In this document: one piece after another, positions 1 through 6,675 of the stretch | Layout of the letters: each line of letters opens with the position of its first letter | Position numbering within the stretch: position 1 is the first letter of the stretch | NCBI GenBank assembly: GCA_002491225.1 | Contig: DKVN01000159.1 | Span: forward strand, 1-9,458 | DNA length: 9,458 bases | Reading direction: 5' to 3' | Origin: Faecalibacterium sp. UBA7177 | Lineage (GTDB): Bacteria; Bacillota; Clostridia; Oscillospirales; Ruminococcaceae | The notes under the pieces: generated by a model | The model's database searches: none | The model's input: the letters and a program-made list of their open reading frames with translations, nothing else | Told to the model about the DNA's origin: nothing | Program-made: the position numbers and the translations under genes

Positions 1-135
1 CGCATCTGCTGCGTCATCAAATCTTGCAAGCCATACAGGATTGCTGCGATTTTCTTCCTTGCAGCTGCAGCTGCACAGCGAATTCACGCTGCTTCGCAGG
101 TCCTTCGGACTCTTTGTTTTCTCATCTCACCACCG
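1..135. other. Non-coding tail downstream of the glycosyltransferase gene
   Basis: No convincing gene is visible. The stretch holds short self-complementary motifs: GCAGCTGCAGCTGC near 62-76, a CAGCG/CGCTG pair around 77-92, and a tight GTCC/GGAC hairpin at about 101-111 followed on the plus strand by a T-rich run. On the minus strand, just after the glycosyltransferase stop, a 13-codon frame beginning MRKQRV follows a GGTGAG-like sequence, but nothing supports its expression. These could be parts of a weak transcript end for the operon. No strong stem with a U-tract is present in the minus-strand direction. Confidence 0.3.
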
Positions 136-981
136 CTATGGCTGCGGCGCGGGGCGGCGCAGCCAGTGCTTGTACACCCAGACCCGCAGCCGGTTGGGCA
201 GCAGGCAGACCAGGATATTGCCGCCCGAGCGCGCGATGAGGTCGGCGGGGCCGATCCAGCGGTTCCGGTAGGCCTTCCAGTTGAAGCGCAGCAGCTGGCG
301 CAGATAGCCAAACCCTCCCCGCCTCGCGTAAAAGTCATCGCTCACCCGCACCGATACCAGCGGCTCCTTGACCGTGTACCCGCGGCAGCCGTTCATCAGC
401 ATCCGCAAAAACAGGTCGTAATCCTCGTGCAGATAGGCGGCCGTATAGTTGCCTGCCGCCAGCACGCAGCTCTTTTTCATCAGCACGCTGGGATGCGCAA
501 ACGGCGTTTTGCGCCGCGCGAACCGCAGCAGCTCCTCGTGCGTTTTGGGAAAGGCGCGCAGCGCCGTCCGGTTGGACAGCTCGCCCTGAAACTCGAAGGC
601 GTCGCTGCCCACGATGTCCGCGCCCTGCTTTGCCGCGGCCGCAAGTTGTTTTTCGATCCGATCCGGCCGGGCATAGTCGTCCGAGTCCATCCGGGCGATC
701 CACTCGCAGCGGCACTCCTCCACTCCGCGGCGAAGCGCGGGGCCGAGGCCCTCGTTTTCCCGGAGCGGGATCCGGCGGATGACGCCCGGCCAGGCCGCTT
801 GCCGGGCCCGAATGGTCTGATCCAGCTCGGGCGTCAGCGGGCCGTCCTCCACAAGCACCAGCTCGTCCGGAGGGACGCTCTGCCGCAGCATCGAGTCCAG
901 CGCGGTGCCAAGCGGGCCGGGCTGATCCTTTTGGTAGACCGACATCAGGACGCTGTACGGGGGCGTTTTTTGCGGCTCCAT
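136..981 (-). CDS. Family 2 glycosyltransferase (exopolysaccharide/capsule type)
   Basis: 281 aa, predicted to transfer a sugar from an activated nucleotide donor onto a growing lipid-linked polysaccharide at the cytoplasmic face of the membrane. Seen: an N-terminal GT-A nucleotide-binding start (PYSVLMSVYQKD, residues 8-20), LVLVEDGP (41-48), the metal-binding acidic motif RMDSDD (97-102), and HEDYDL (185-190) at the place of the usual catalytic-base ED motif. The length suits single-domain GT2 enzymes of the AmsE/EpsE-like group. The C-terminus is basic and hydrophobic (about 250-275) and may touch the membrane. The ATG is well supported by AGGGGGTGAG upstream. That site overlaps the stop of the preceding sugar-transferase gene, so the two are probably translationally coupled. 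Donor and acceptor cannot be read from sequence. Confidence 0.9.
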   Translation of the reverse strand: MEPQKTPPYSVLMSVYQKDQPGPLGTALDSMLRQSVPPDELVLVEDGPLTPELDQTIRARQAAWPGVIRRIPLRENEGLGPALRRGVEECRCEWIARMDSDDYARPDRIEKQLAAAAKQGADIVGSDAFEFQGELSNRTALRAFPKTHEELLRFARRKTPFAHPSVLMKKSCVLAAGNYTAAYLHEDYDLFLRMLMNGCRGYTVKEPLVSVRVSDDFYARRGGFGYLRQLLRFNWKAYRNRWIGPADLIARSGGNILVCLLPNRLRVWVYKHWLRRPAPQP

Positions 982-987
982 GTTGGC

Positions 988-2454
988 TCACCCCCTTTGG
1001 CCGGGCTTGCTCTGGATGGCCATCTGCTCACTGTTGATCATGCCGCCGAAGGCCGTCTTGAAAAGGATGCGGATGTCCAGCCAGAGGCTCCAGTTCTCGA
1101 TGTACCAAATGTCGTATTTGACCCGCTCCTCGATGCTGGTGTCGCCCCGCAGGCCGTTGACCTGCGCCCAACCGGTGATGCCGGGGCGCACCTGCTGGCG
1201 GACGAGGTAGAGGGGGATCTCTTCTTTGAAGTGCTGCACATGGTAGGGCACCTCCGGCCGGGGGCCGACCAGGCTCATCTGAGCGAGCAGTACATTAAAC
1301 AATTGAGGGAGTTCATCAATGCTGAACTTGCGGATAAGGCTGCCGAAGCGGGTCTTGCGCGGGTCGGCGTTGGTGCTCCAGCCGGTTTGTTCGGTGCCGG
1401 TGACCCGCATACTGCGGAACTTGAGCATCTGGAAGGGCTTGCGATCCTTGCCGATCCGCTCCTGTTTGAAGAACACCGGGCCGGGGCTTGACAGCTTGAC
1501 CCCGATGGCCGTGATGAGCATGATGGGGCTGGTCAGGATGATGAGGATGAGGGAGCCGATGATGTCTATTCCCCGCTTGCAGAGCGCCCAGCCGAGGTTG
1601 TCCAGCGGTGTTGCGCGCAGGTCGATGAGCTTGGAGTTGCCAACCGTATTGATGACCGGGTGGCTTGGGATGTAATCGCTGTAAAAGGGGATCAGGCTGA
1701 TCCGCACGCCCTGCTTTTCTACAGCGGCGATGGTCGGCTTGATCTGCGTCGTCTCGTGCGGCTCGAGGGCGACGATCACCTCATCGAAGGGCTGCCGCTC
1801 CAAAAGCGGCTCCAGCTGCCGGTAGCTGCCGAGACAGGGGCAGGCATATGTTTTGAGAAACGGATCGGCACTGTCTGATGCGGCAAGGGCGGAGAGGTTT
1901 TCTTCGCCGGAACCGGCTTTCAGATATCCGTCCACCGTGACCCCGAGATGCGGCTCGGCGGCAAGGCCCGCCAGATACTGCTCTGCGATCGGCCCGCAGC
2001 CCACCAGCAGGACGTGTTTCTGGTTGTAGCCAAGCTTCCGATAATGCCGCAGCAGGCTGCGGACGAACATTCGTTTTCCGATCACCGCCGCGCTGGACAG
2101 CAGCCAGAACAGAAACACCGCCAGCCGGGGGAACTCCATGACCCGGGTGATGTATAAAAAGGCCATGAAGCCCAGGGTCGCCACGGCGTTGACCAGCAGG
2201 ATGGTGGCGATCTCACCGCCCGGCTCCTTGAAGCGATACGAGCCATACATCCGCAAAGCGGCGTACACCAGAACGACCAGAATACTGTAGCCTGCTACGA
2301 CCAGAAGATACCGCGCGGAGAGGAGCTCCAGGCTGGTGTGCCCATGCAGCAGCTCGAACCGAATAAACAGGGCGGCATAGAACGAGCAAAAAACGAGGGC
2401 TGCATCTGAGACGATATTCAAAAAGTTGATGATCTTTTGATTTTGTCGGATCAC
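988..2454 (-). CDS. Undecaprenyl-phosphate sugar phosphotransferase (WcaJ/WbaP-type)
   Basis: 488 aa polyprenyl-phosphate hexose-1-phosphate transferase, which loads the first sugar onto the lipid carrier and so initiates exopolysaccharide or capsule synthesis in the inner membrane. Seen: hydrophobic N-terminal segments at about 10-32, 48-66, 83-102 and 108-126; a Rossmann-like CoA-binding domain beginning HVLLVGCGP (147-155); a further membrane hairpin at about 297-319; then the bacterial sugar transferase domain with FFKQERIG (328-335), KFRSMR (345-350), FSIDELPQLFN (377-387, catalytic DE) and VGPRP followed by RPGITGWAQVNG (423-434). Length matches the full five-helix-plus-domain family, not the short PglC type. 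The longest start is GTG at 2454 with only a weak GGAAAG site about 12 bases away, and an in-frame stop lies shortly upstream. Which sugar is used (glucose, galactose or other) is undetermined. Confidence 0.93.
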   Translation of the reverse strand: MIRQNQKIINFLNIVSDAALVFCSFYAALFIRFELLHGHTSLELLSARYLLVVAGYSILVVLVYAALRMYGSYRFKEPGGEIATILLVNAVATLGFMAFLYITRVMEFPRLAVFLFWLLSSAAVIGKRMFVRSLLRHYRKLGYNQKHVLLVGCGPIAEQYLAGLAAEPHLGVTVDGYLKAGSGEENLSALAASDSADPFLKTYACPCLGSYRQLEPLLERQPFDEVIVALEPHETTQIKPTIAAVEKQGVRISLIPFYSDYIPSHPVINTVGNSKLIDLRATPLDNLGWALCKRGIDIIGSLILIILTSPIMLITAIGVKLSSPGPVFFKQERIGKDRKPFQMLKFRSMRVTGTEQTGWSTNADPRKTRFGSLIRKFSIDELPQLFNVLLAQMSLVGPRPEVPYHVQHFKEEIPLYLVRQQVRPGITGWAQVNGLRGDTSIEERVKYDIWYIENWSLWLDIRILFKTAFGGMINSEQMAIQSKPGQRG

Positions 2455-2514
2455 TTTGTCACAACGCTTTCCCGCGCAAACGCCTCTGCATGTTCATTGT
2501 TCATTCTAAAACAG

Positions 2515-3045
2515 TCATCCGGCCGTATCCTGCCCCTGTTCAGCGCAGTACCAGACCAGTTCTCCTGAGAATTCCTGATACCTGCAGTTGATCTGCTCTG
2601 GGATCAACTGGGTGGTTTGATATCCATTTTTTTGATAAAAACGGTTTGCGCGAGCATTCTGTATCGATACACACCAATACACTGTCCTGAGCCCAAGAGA
2701 TCGGAAGCCATAGGACAGGATCTCTGCCATTGCGGCGCTTGCCATGCCTTTTCCCATCCCATCGGGGTGCATACAGATTCCAAACTCTGCCGTACCGGTC
2801 TGCTGGTCAATGCCTTTCAAGCTGACTGTTCCCATATAGGTGTCGGCTGTATCCACTACTGCAAGGTGCAGATCCTGCTGAGTCTGTAAGCTGTCCTGAA
2901 TGAACTGCAGACAGTTTTGCAGCGTCTTATTTTGAAAATCCGCATGCAGATGCTCTACCACGTCTTTGTTCTGCATCCATTCGTGCATTCTTGGCGCGTC
3001 CTCTGCCCGGAGTCTGCGCAGATGAGGTGCTATTCTATCTGTCAT
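2515..3045 (-). CDS. GNAT family N-acetyltransferase (RimJ/RimL-like)
   Basis: 176 aa acetyl-CoA-dependent acetyltransferase. Seen: an N-terminal HLRRLRAEDAPRMHEW start typical of the RimJ/RimL/Acetyltransf_3 group, strands around 61-76 (LAVVDTADTYMGTVSL), an acetyl-CoA pyrophosphate loop HPDGMGKGMASAAM (93-106, the Q/RxxGxG/A motif with one substitution), and the closing motif NARANRFYQKNGY (130-142). The ATG follows AAGGAGGTGG and lies 24 bases after the helicase stop, so it is likely co-transcribed with it. About 60 bases separate its stop from the sugar transferase. Context suggests acetylation of a sugar or nucleotide-sugar intermediate, but protein or small-molecule substrates are equally possible. 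The gene looks visibly more AT-rich than its neighbours, suggesting separate acquisition. Confidence 0.88.
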   Translation of the reverse strand: MTDRIAPHLRRLRAEDAPRMHEWMQNKDVVEHLHADFQNKTLQNCLQFIQDSLQTQQDLHLAVVDTADTYMGTVSLKGIDQQTGTAEFGICMHPDGMGKGMASAAMAEILSYGFRSLGLRTVYWCVSIQNARANRFYQKNGYQTTQLIPEQINCRYQEFSGELVWYCAEQGQDTAG

Positions 3046-3069
3046 ATTCCACCTCCTTGGGGTAGCTTT

Positions 3070-5376
3070 CTATACCCCCAGCTGCTGTAGCTTCGCTCTT
3101 TGTCCCGGGGCCAGTTTTGCGGTGTCTGGCCGTGCCAGCTCTCGCTTTTGCTCGTAGAGCCAGCGGCCCAGCCAGATGCCGTCCGCGGTTTTGTACTTGG
3201 CCGGGATCTTGAGGTCGCCGTGCTCGGCAAGGTAGCTTTTGGTCAGGTTGTAGCGGTGCTCCCAGCTGTCGGGCGCTTGCCACTGCATCCCGATCGCTTC
3301 CAACAGCTGGATGCGCTCGGGGGTCAGGGCTGCGTTGCTCTTTTCCGGGTGCTGGTAGGCGTATTGCTGCCGCCGCACCCATTTGCCCAGACGGATACCG
3401 CTTTCGGTGGTGTATTCTGCTGGCACTTCCAGGCTGCCATGCTGCTGGTAATAGTTCTTTGCGGCCAGGTAACTGTCTCGCCAGAGAAGGTCGTATTGGG
3501 TTTCCCACTGCATCCCGACCGCGTCCAGACGCTGGATCTGTTCTGCCGTCAGGGCTCCTTTGCGGCGCTGGCCGTTTCGGCTGCTTCGCTGGTTCGCCAG
3601 CCAGCTGCCAAGCAAAAAGCCATCCGGCGAGCGGTACTGCGAGGGCACCTTCAGATCCCCATGCTCCGCAAAATAGGCCGCCGCGTGCCGGAAGCCGTTT
3701 TCCCACTGGTTGTCCCGCGGCTCCCACACCATCCCGATGCTGTCCATTTGCGCCTTGCGCTCGGGCGTGAGGGCGGTGCCTTCTCCATCCTTTTGGCCCT
3801 GCCGCAGATTGTTCAGCCAGCGGCCCAGCGCAAAGCCATCCTCGGTTTTGTAGCGCACCGGCACCAGAAGATCACCGCGCTCCCCAAAGTAGGCCTTGGC
3901 CGCGGCGAAGCTGCGGTTCCAGGCCGCTTCGCTGCGGGTCTCCCAGACCATCCCGATGCCGTCCAGCCGCTCGATCTGGCTCTCGGTGAGGATGCCCCCC
4001 ACCGCGCCCCGCCGCACCCGACGCTGGGTGATGATCCAGCTGCCGAGGCTGAGGCCCGCGGGGGTTTTGTAGTCCTTGGGCACGATTAAGCTACCATGCT
4101 CCGCGGCGTAGAGGCTGGCGGCATGGAAGTACTGCTCCCAAGTATTCGAGAGGCTGTTTTCCAGCTGCTCGAAGAGTCGGCGGCAGTCCTCTACCTGCTC
4201 GATCACCTCGAACCGCTCGGTCACGATCTGTCCGCCCTCGCCGTTCGCGTACATCCGCTGCACGGCCGCGCCCATCTCGTCTTGAAGCTGGGCGATGCTG
4301 CACAGACCGTCGAAGTTATTGACCACGTCGAGGATCAGCGGCGTCTTGCGTTCGCCCGCCGTCAGGGCCCGGCCGATCTGCTGCTTGTAGACGATGGGCG
4401 AGATGGTGGGCCGGAAGAGGATCACGCCCGAGATGTCTTTGACGTGTACCCCCTCATTGAGCATGTCGATGCAGAAGAGCAGCTTGAGGGCATCGCTCTC
4501 GTCCGCCTTAAAGGCGGCGAACGCCTTGCTGGTCTCGGGATCCTCCGAGTAAGCGGAGTAGAAGTGGATGGTATCACTGACCCCGGCAAACCACTCTTTG
4601 GAGAGCGCCATCATGTCCCGCATGTGCTCGTAGCCGGAGCAGAAGACGATGTAGCGGCCGCTCTTTTCGGTGATGTGTTTGGCGAATACCTTGTCCAATC
4701 CATCCGCGTGTTCCAGCGCACGGCGCAGGGCGTCCAGATATTGTTGGTTGGCATCCTTGAGGCCCGCACCGCGCAGGTTGTTGACCCGCTGCTGAAGCAG
4801 GGCGAGATCCTGCTGGTATTTGAAGATGGTGGTGACATACTTGGGCGCGGGCAAAATGCCGCGGACGATCGCTTCGCCCAGGGTCATCTCGCTGGCGATA
4901 TTGCCGCCGAAGAGCTCCTCGGCCATGTCCCGGTTGTTGTCGAGATAGCGCAGGTTGGTGGCGGAAAGCCCCAGCAGCTTTGCCGCGGGGTGGCCGGCCA
5001 GCAGCTGCTGCACCGCGCCGCCCCACTGCTGCGCGCCGCAGCGGTGGAATTCGTCCAGGATGATGCAGTCGGCGGGCAGCAGGGCGAGCTCCTCCGCCGC
5101 CATGGCCGACAGCTTGGCGTAGGTGCAGAAACGGACGTTCTCAAGAGAGAACGCCGGGCAGCCGCGGCGCAGGCTCTCGCACTGGGTGCGGAAGATGTAC
5201 TCGCTGGGCGAGAGCCAGAGGAATTGGGCCGTAGGGTGATCCTCGATGAGCTTAAAAGCAATGTAGCTTTTGCCGGTGCCGGTGGGATGAACGATGGCAG
5301 CCCGGCCGCTTTTGGCGAGCAGGGAGACGGCGGCCGCGTAGGCTCTTTGATTGTGAGGATATAGCTTGACCGGCAT
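3070..5376 (-). CDS. SF2 DEAD/DEAH-type helicase with five helicase-associated (HA) repeats
   Basis: 768 aa from the preferred ATG at 5376, which follows AAAGGAGGGG; a longer frame to 5484 has no comparable site and would run into the inverted repeat. Seen: motif I HPTGTGKS (30-37), motif II DEFH (108-111), motif III SAT (138-140), motif VI QQIGRALTAG (332-341): a type III restriction-subunit/RecG-like motor core. From about 412 to the end come five tandem HA domains (about 412-480, 485-552, 557-625, 631-699, 704-767). Each has an aromatic start (W-x-x-x-F/Y), an EHGDLxVP-like turn, LGxWL, and a closing LDxIGMxWE. HA repeats are thought to bind nucleic acid. No nuclease or methylase motif is visible. 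It is the first gene of the operon containing the acetyltransferase and polysaccharide genes; why a helicase sits there is unknown. A role in regulating or recombining DNA, or in defence, are possibilities only. Confidence 0.92.
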   Translation of the reverse strand: MPVKLYPHNQRAYAAAVSLLAKSGRAAIVHPTGTGKSYIAFKLIEDHPTAQFLWLSPSEYIFRTQCESLRRGCPAFSLENVRFCTYAKLSAMAAEELALLPADCIILDEFHRCGAQQWGGAVQQLLAGHPAAKLLGLSATNLRYLDNNRDMAEELFGGNIASEMTLGEAIVRGILPAPKYVTTIFKYQQDLALLQQRVNNLRGAGLKDANQQYLDALRRALEHADGLDKVFAKHITEKSGRYIVFCSGYEHMRDMMALSKEWFAGVSDTIHFYSAYSEDPETSKAFAAFKADESDALKLLFCIDMLNEGVHVKDISGVILFRPTISPIVYKQQIGRALTAGERKTPLILDVVNNFDGLCSIAQLQDEMGAAVQRMYANGEGGQIVTERFEVIEQVEDCRRLFEQLENSLSNTWEQYFHAASLYAAEHGSLIVPKDYKTPAGLSLGSWIITQRRVRRGAVGGILTESQIERLDGIGMVWETRSEAAWNRSFAAAKAYFGERGDLLVPVRYKTEDGFALGRWLNNLRQGQKDGEGTALTPERKAQMDSIGMVWEPRDNQWENGFRHAAAYFAEHGDLKVPSQYRSPDGFLLGSWLANQRSSRNGQRRKGALTAEQIQRLDAVGMQWETQYDLLWRDSYLAAKNYYQQHGSLEVPAEYTTESGIRLGKWVRRQQYAYQHPEKSNAALTPERIQLLEAIGMQWQAPDSWEHRYNLTKSYLAEHGDLKIPAKYKTADGIWLGRWLYEQKRELARPDTAKLAPGQRAKLQQLGV

Positions 5377-5456
5377 CTGCTCACCCCTCCTTTTTCCATC
5401 CCTTGGTCTGGCACATGGGCCGTTTTGGCGGGCCGCTGAGGTCGCGCAAACTATTG

Positions 5457-5478
5457 CGAAATGTAAAATATGTTGTTT
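5457..5478 (+). repeat. Left inverted repeat of the putative invertible segment (IRL)
   Basis: A 22-base sequence beginning CGAAATGTAAAATATG that matches 5702-5723 in inverted orientation at 19 of 22 positions, including an uninterrupted 11-base block CGAAATGTAAA and a TATGT block. It lies 81 bases upstream of the helicase start codon. Together with its partner it encloses a promoter and a terminator next to a tyrosine recombinase gene, which suggests a recombination site. Confidence 0.7.
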
Positions 5479-5512
5479 GCCCATTGAAAGGCTCAGGCCC
5501 CAAAGCGTTCAA

Positions 5513-5590
5513 AACGAGAAAAAAGCATACAAATCACACCCATTTTGAGGAAAGTTCACAGAATGGGCGTGCTTTGTATGCCTTTTTCGT
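5513..5590 (-). terminator. Long imperfect hairpin, probable bidirectional intrinsic terminator
   Basis: The arms pair over roughly 28 positions: AGCATACAAA (5524-5533) against TTTGTATGCC (5573-5582), then CACACCCATT (5535-5544) against AATGGGCGTG (5562-5571), with single mismatches and a loop of about 15 bases at 5546-5560. On the minus strand the stem is followed by TTTTTT then CTCGTTTT. On the plus strand GCC is followed by TTTTT. It can therefore end transcripts in both directions. It lies between the recombinase gene and the helicase operon and would block read-through from the recombinase in the present orientation. Confidence 0.68.
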
Positions 5591-5638
5591 AATAGAAAGC
5601 GGAATAGATGGGAAAAGTCGGGAAAGTGGGGCTTTCGG

Positions 5639-5667
5639 TTGACAGCAAAAGCCGAAAAGGGTATACT
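5639..5667 (+). promoter_or_regulatory. Near-consensus sigma-A promoter inside the invertible segment
   Basis: TTGACA at 5639-5644, a 17-base spacer, and TATACT at 5662-5667: a perfect -35, optimal spacing and a five-of-six -10. Transcription would start near 5674 and run rightward, antisense to the 3' end of the recombinase gene, with no plus-strand gene downstream. A small inverted repeat, CTTTCGG (5632-5638) with CCGAAAAG (5652-5659), overlaps the -35 and spacer and could bind a regulator. The promoter makes most sense if the segment can flip so that it drives the helicase and polysaccharide operon. Confidence 0.75.
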
Positions 5668-5701
5668 TTAGAGGTGCTAAAGCGGCCTGCTGTCGAGCGG
5701 A

Positions 5702-5723
5702 ATACCACATAGTTTACATTTCG
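5702..5723 (-). repeat. Right inverted repeat of the putative invertible segment (IRR)
   Basis: Read on the minus strand it begins CGAAATGTAAACTATG and matches 5457-5478 with three mismatches in 22. It starts five bases after the recombinase stop codon. Each repeat also contains a directly repeated ATGT with 9-base periodicity, which may relate to recombinase binding. The exact crossover region cannot be assigned from one sequence. Confidence 0.7.
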
Positions 5724-5727
5724 TTTT

Positions 5728-6570
5728 TCAGCAGACCAGCCGCAGCTCCTCGATCTGGCGCTGCTGCTCGCTGCCGCTGCGGGCGGTGTAGATGCGGGTG
5801 GTGTCGATGCTGCTGTGGCCAAGGATGTCGGCCAGGCGCACCACGTCCTTGTACCTTTTATAATAAGTAACGGCAAATAAATGCCGCAGATTATGCGGAA
5901 ATACCTTTTTGGCCTTGACCTTCGCGGTCAGGGCCAATTTTTTGAGCATCCGCCAGATGTTGGAGCGGTCGAGCGGGCGGCCGGTGCGGGTGAGGAAGAT
6001 CTGGCCGGTGTAGATGCGCTTTTTTTCGCAGTAGGAGAGCAGGCGGCGGCAGAGCTCGCGCGGTAGCAAAATTTGCCGGGTCTTGCCCTTCATGCAGATG
6101 CGGGCCTGGCCTCTGCGGGCGGCCTCGACCGTGATGCCCCGCACTTCGGACACCCGGATGCCGGTGGCGGCGATGGTCTGCACCAAGAGGGCAAGGCGCT
6201 GGTTGCCCTTTTCGCGGGCGGCGGCCACGAGGCGCTGGTACTCGGCGGTGGACAGCTCCTTTTCGACGCTGCGGAAGGTCTGGCGCTGAAGCTTGAGGAA
6301 GCGCAGCTGCCAGGCGGCGAAGCCCATGTACTTGAGGTACTGGTTGACCGCCGCCAAAAAGGAGTTGATGCTGACATCCGCGTAGCCCTGGCTGATGAGA
6401 TGCTCCTTGAAGGCGATGAGGGTGGCTTTGTCGGCGATCTTGTCCCCGGCAAAGCGGCGGAGCTTTTCGAGGTCGCGCCGGTACTTTTGGATGGTACCGG
6501 TGCTGCGCTCCTGCAAAGCAAGATAAGCGGTAAAATTTTGGAGATTTTGTGCGTTGAGCTGTAGGGTCAT
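5728..6570 (-). CDS. Tyrosine recombinase (phage-integrase/Xer family), candidate invertase
   Basis: 280 aa DNA strand-exchange enzyme. Seen: an N-terminal SAM-like core-binding domain (about 5-95, starting NLQNFTAYLALQERSTGTIQKY) and a catalytic domain with the full set: R139 in GIRVSE, a beta-hairpin lysine near 163 (KGKTR), H226 and R229 in FPHNLRH, H252 in LGHSS, and the nucleophile Y261 in TRIYT. The ATG at 6570 follows GGGAGGGAG; the longer frame to 6651 would overlap the upstream terminator and is rejected. XerC/D-like length, without the arm-binding domain typical of phage integrases, suits a DNA invertase or resolvase. It directly abuts a segment with inverted repeats and a promoter, so the simplest hypothesis is that it flips that segment. 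Integration of the neighbouring mobile element is the alternative. Confidence 0.93.
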   Translation of the reverse strand: MTLQLNAQNLQNFTAYLALQERSTGTIQKYRRDLEKLRRFAGDKIADKATLIAFKEHLISQGYADVSINSFLAAVNQYLKYMGFAAWQLRFLKLQRQTFRSVEKELSTAEYQRLVAAAREKGNQRLALLVQTIAATGIRVSEVRGITVEAARRGQARICMKGKTRQILLPRELCRRLLSYCEKKRIYTGQIFLTRTGRPLDRSNIWRMLKKLALTAKVKAKKVFPHNLRHLFAVTYYKRYKDVVRLADILGHSSIDTTRIYTARSGSEQQRQIEELRLVC

Positions 6571-6601
6571 GGCGGCTCCCTCCCGATTTTTTGATGCTTT
6601 T

Positions 6602-6630
6602 ATCATACAAAAAACGCGCCCCCTTGTCCG
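6602..6630 (-). promoter_or_regulatory. Candidate promoter of the recombinase gene
   Basis: On the minus strand, CGGACA (6630-6625), a 17-base spacer and TATGAT (6607-6602), about 32 bases upstream of the recombinase ATG. The -35 matches at four of six positions and the -10 at five of six. The -35 and spacer overlap the right arm of the mobC terminator, so read-through and initiation may compete. A modest candidate. Confidence 0.4.
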
Positions 6631-6658
6631 CAGGCGATGGTCTGTGAACAAGGGGGCG
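6617..6658 (-). terminator. Intrinsic terminator after the MobC-like gene
   Basis: A perfect 11-bp stem, CGCCCCCTTGT (6617-6627) against ACAAGGGGGCG (6648-6658), with a 20-base loop. On the minus strand the stem is followed by GCGTTTTTTG, the usual U-tract. It lies 17 bases beyond the MobC-like stop codon and separates that gene from the recombinase gene. Confidence 0.8.
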
Positions 6659-6675
6659 TTTATGAAATTTGTACA

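Larger units (their letters stand above)
5457..5723. other. Putative invertible promoter segment (phase switch)
   Basis: A 267-bp AT-rich intergenic segment bounded by inverted repeats at 5457-5478 and 5702-5723. It contains an outward-pointing near-consensus promoter (5639-5667, plus strand) and a long hairpin terminator (5513-5590). The right boundary lies five bases from the stop codon of a complete tyrosine recombinase gene. In the orientation given, the promoter faces away from the downstream operon. On inversion, position x maps to 11180 minus x, so the -35 would lie at 5541-5536, the -10 at 5518-5513, and transcription would start near 5506, reading into the helicase gene at 5376. The terminator would then lie behind the promoter. 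Seen: the repeats, promoter, hairpin and recombinase. Inferred: inversion, and phase variation of the operon. Confidence 0.7.

Noticed and set aside
1..135. Possible continuation of the interrupted sigma factor at the left edge
   Set aside because: No minus-strand sequence encoding RIEK-like residues or a shared junction core was found there or elsewhere in the window.
166..1491. Long plus-strand open frame opposite the glycosyltransferase and sugar transferase genes
   Set aside because: Antisense shadow in GC-rich coding DNA; its translation shows no family motif, whereas the minus-strand frames carry full diagnostic motifs and ribosome sites.
3078..4140. Possible DNA repeat array or CRISPR-like periodicity of about 210 bases
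   Set aside because: The periodicity is explained by the five protein HA domains; the units are diverged at DNA level and have no spacers.
3100..5364. Two long plus-strand frames (3100-4089 and 4096-5364) opposite the helicase
   Set aside because: The repeated composition mirrors the HA repeats in reverse; no start sites or recognisable domains.
5377..5484. 36-codon longer N-terminus for the helicase
   Set aside because: The ATG at 5376 has an excellent AAAGGAGGGG site and starts exactly where the helicase fold begins; the extension runs into the inverted repeat and lacks a site.
5484..5512. Weak minus-strand promoter-like pair (TTGAAC and TTCAAT) facing the helicase in the present orientation
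   Set aside because: Only four of six matches in each box with spacer near 18; far weaker than the plus-strand promoter. It could still give a low basal level in the OFF state but is not claimed.
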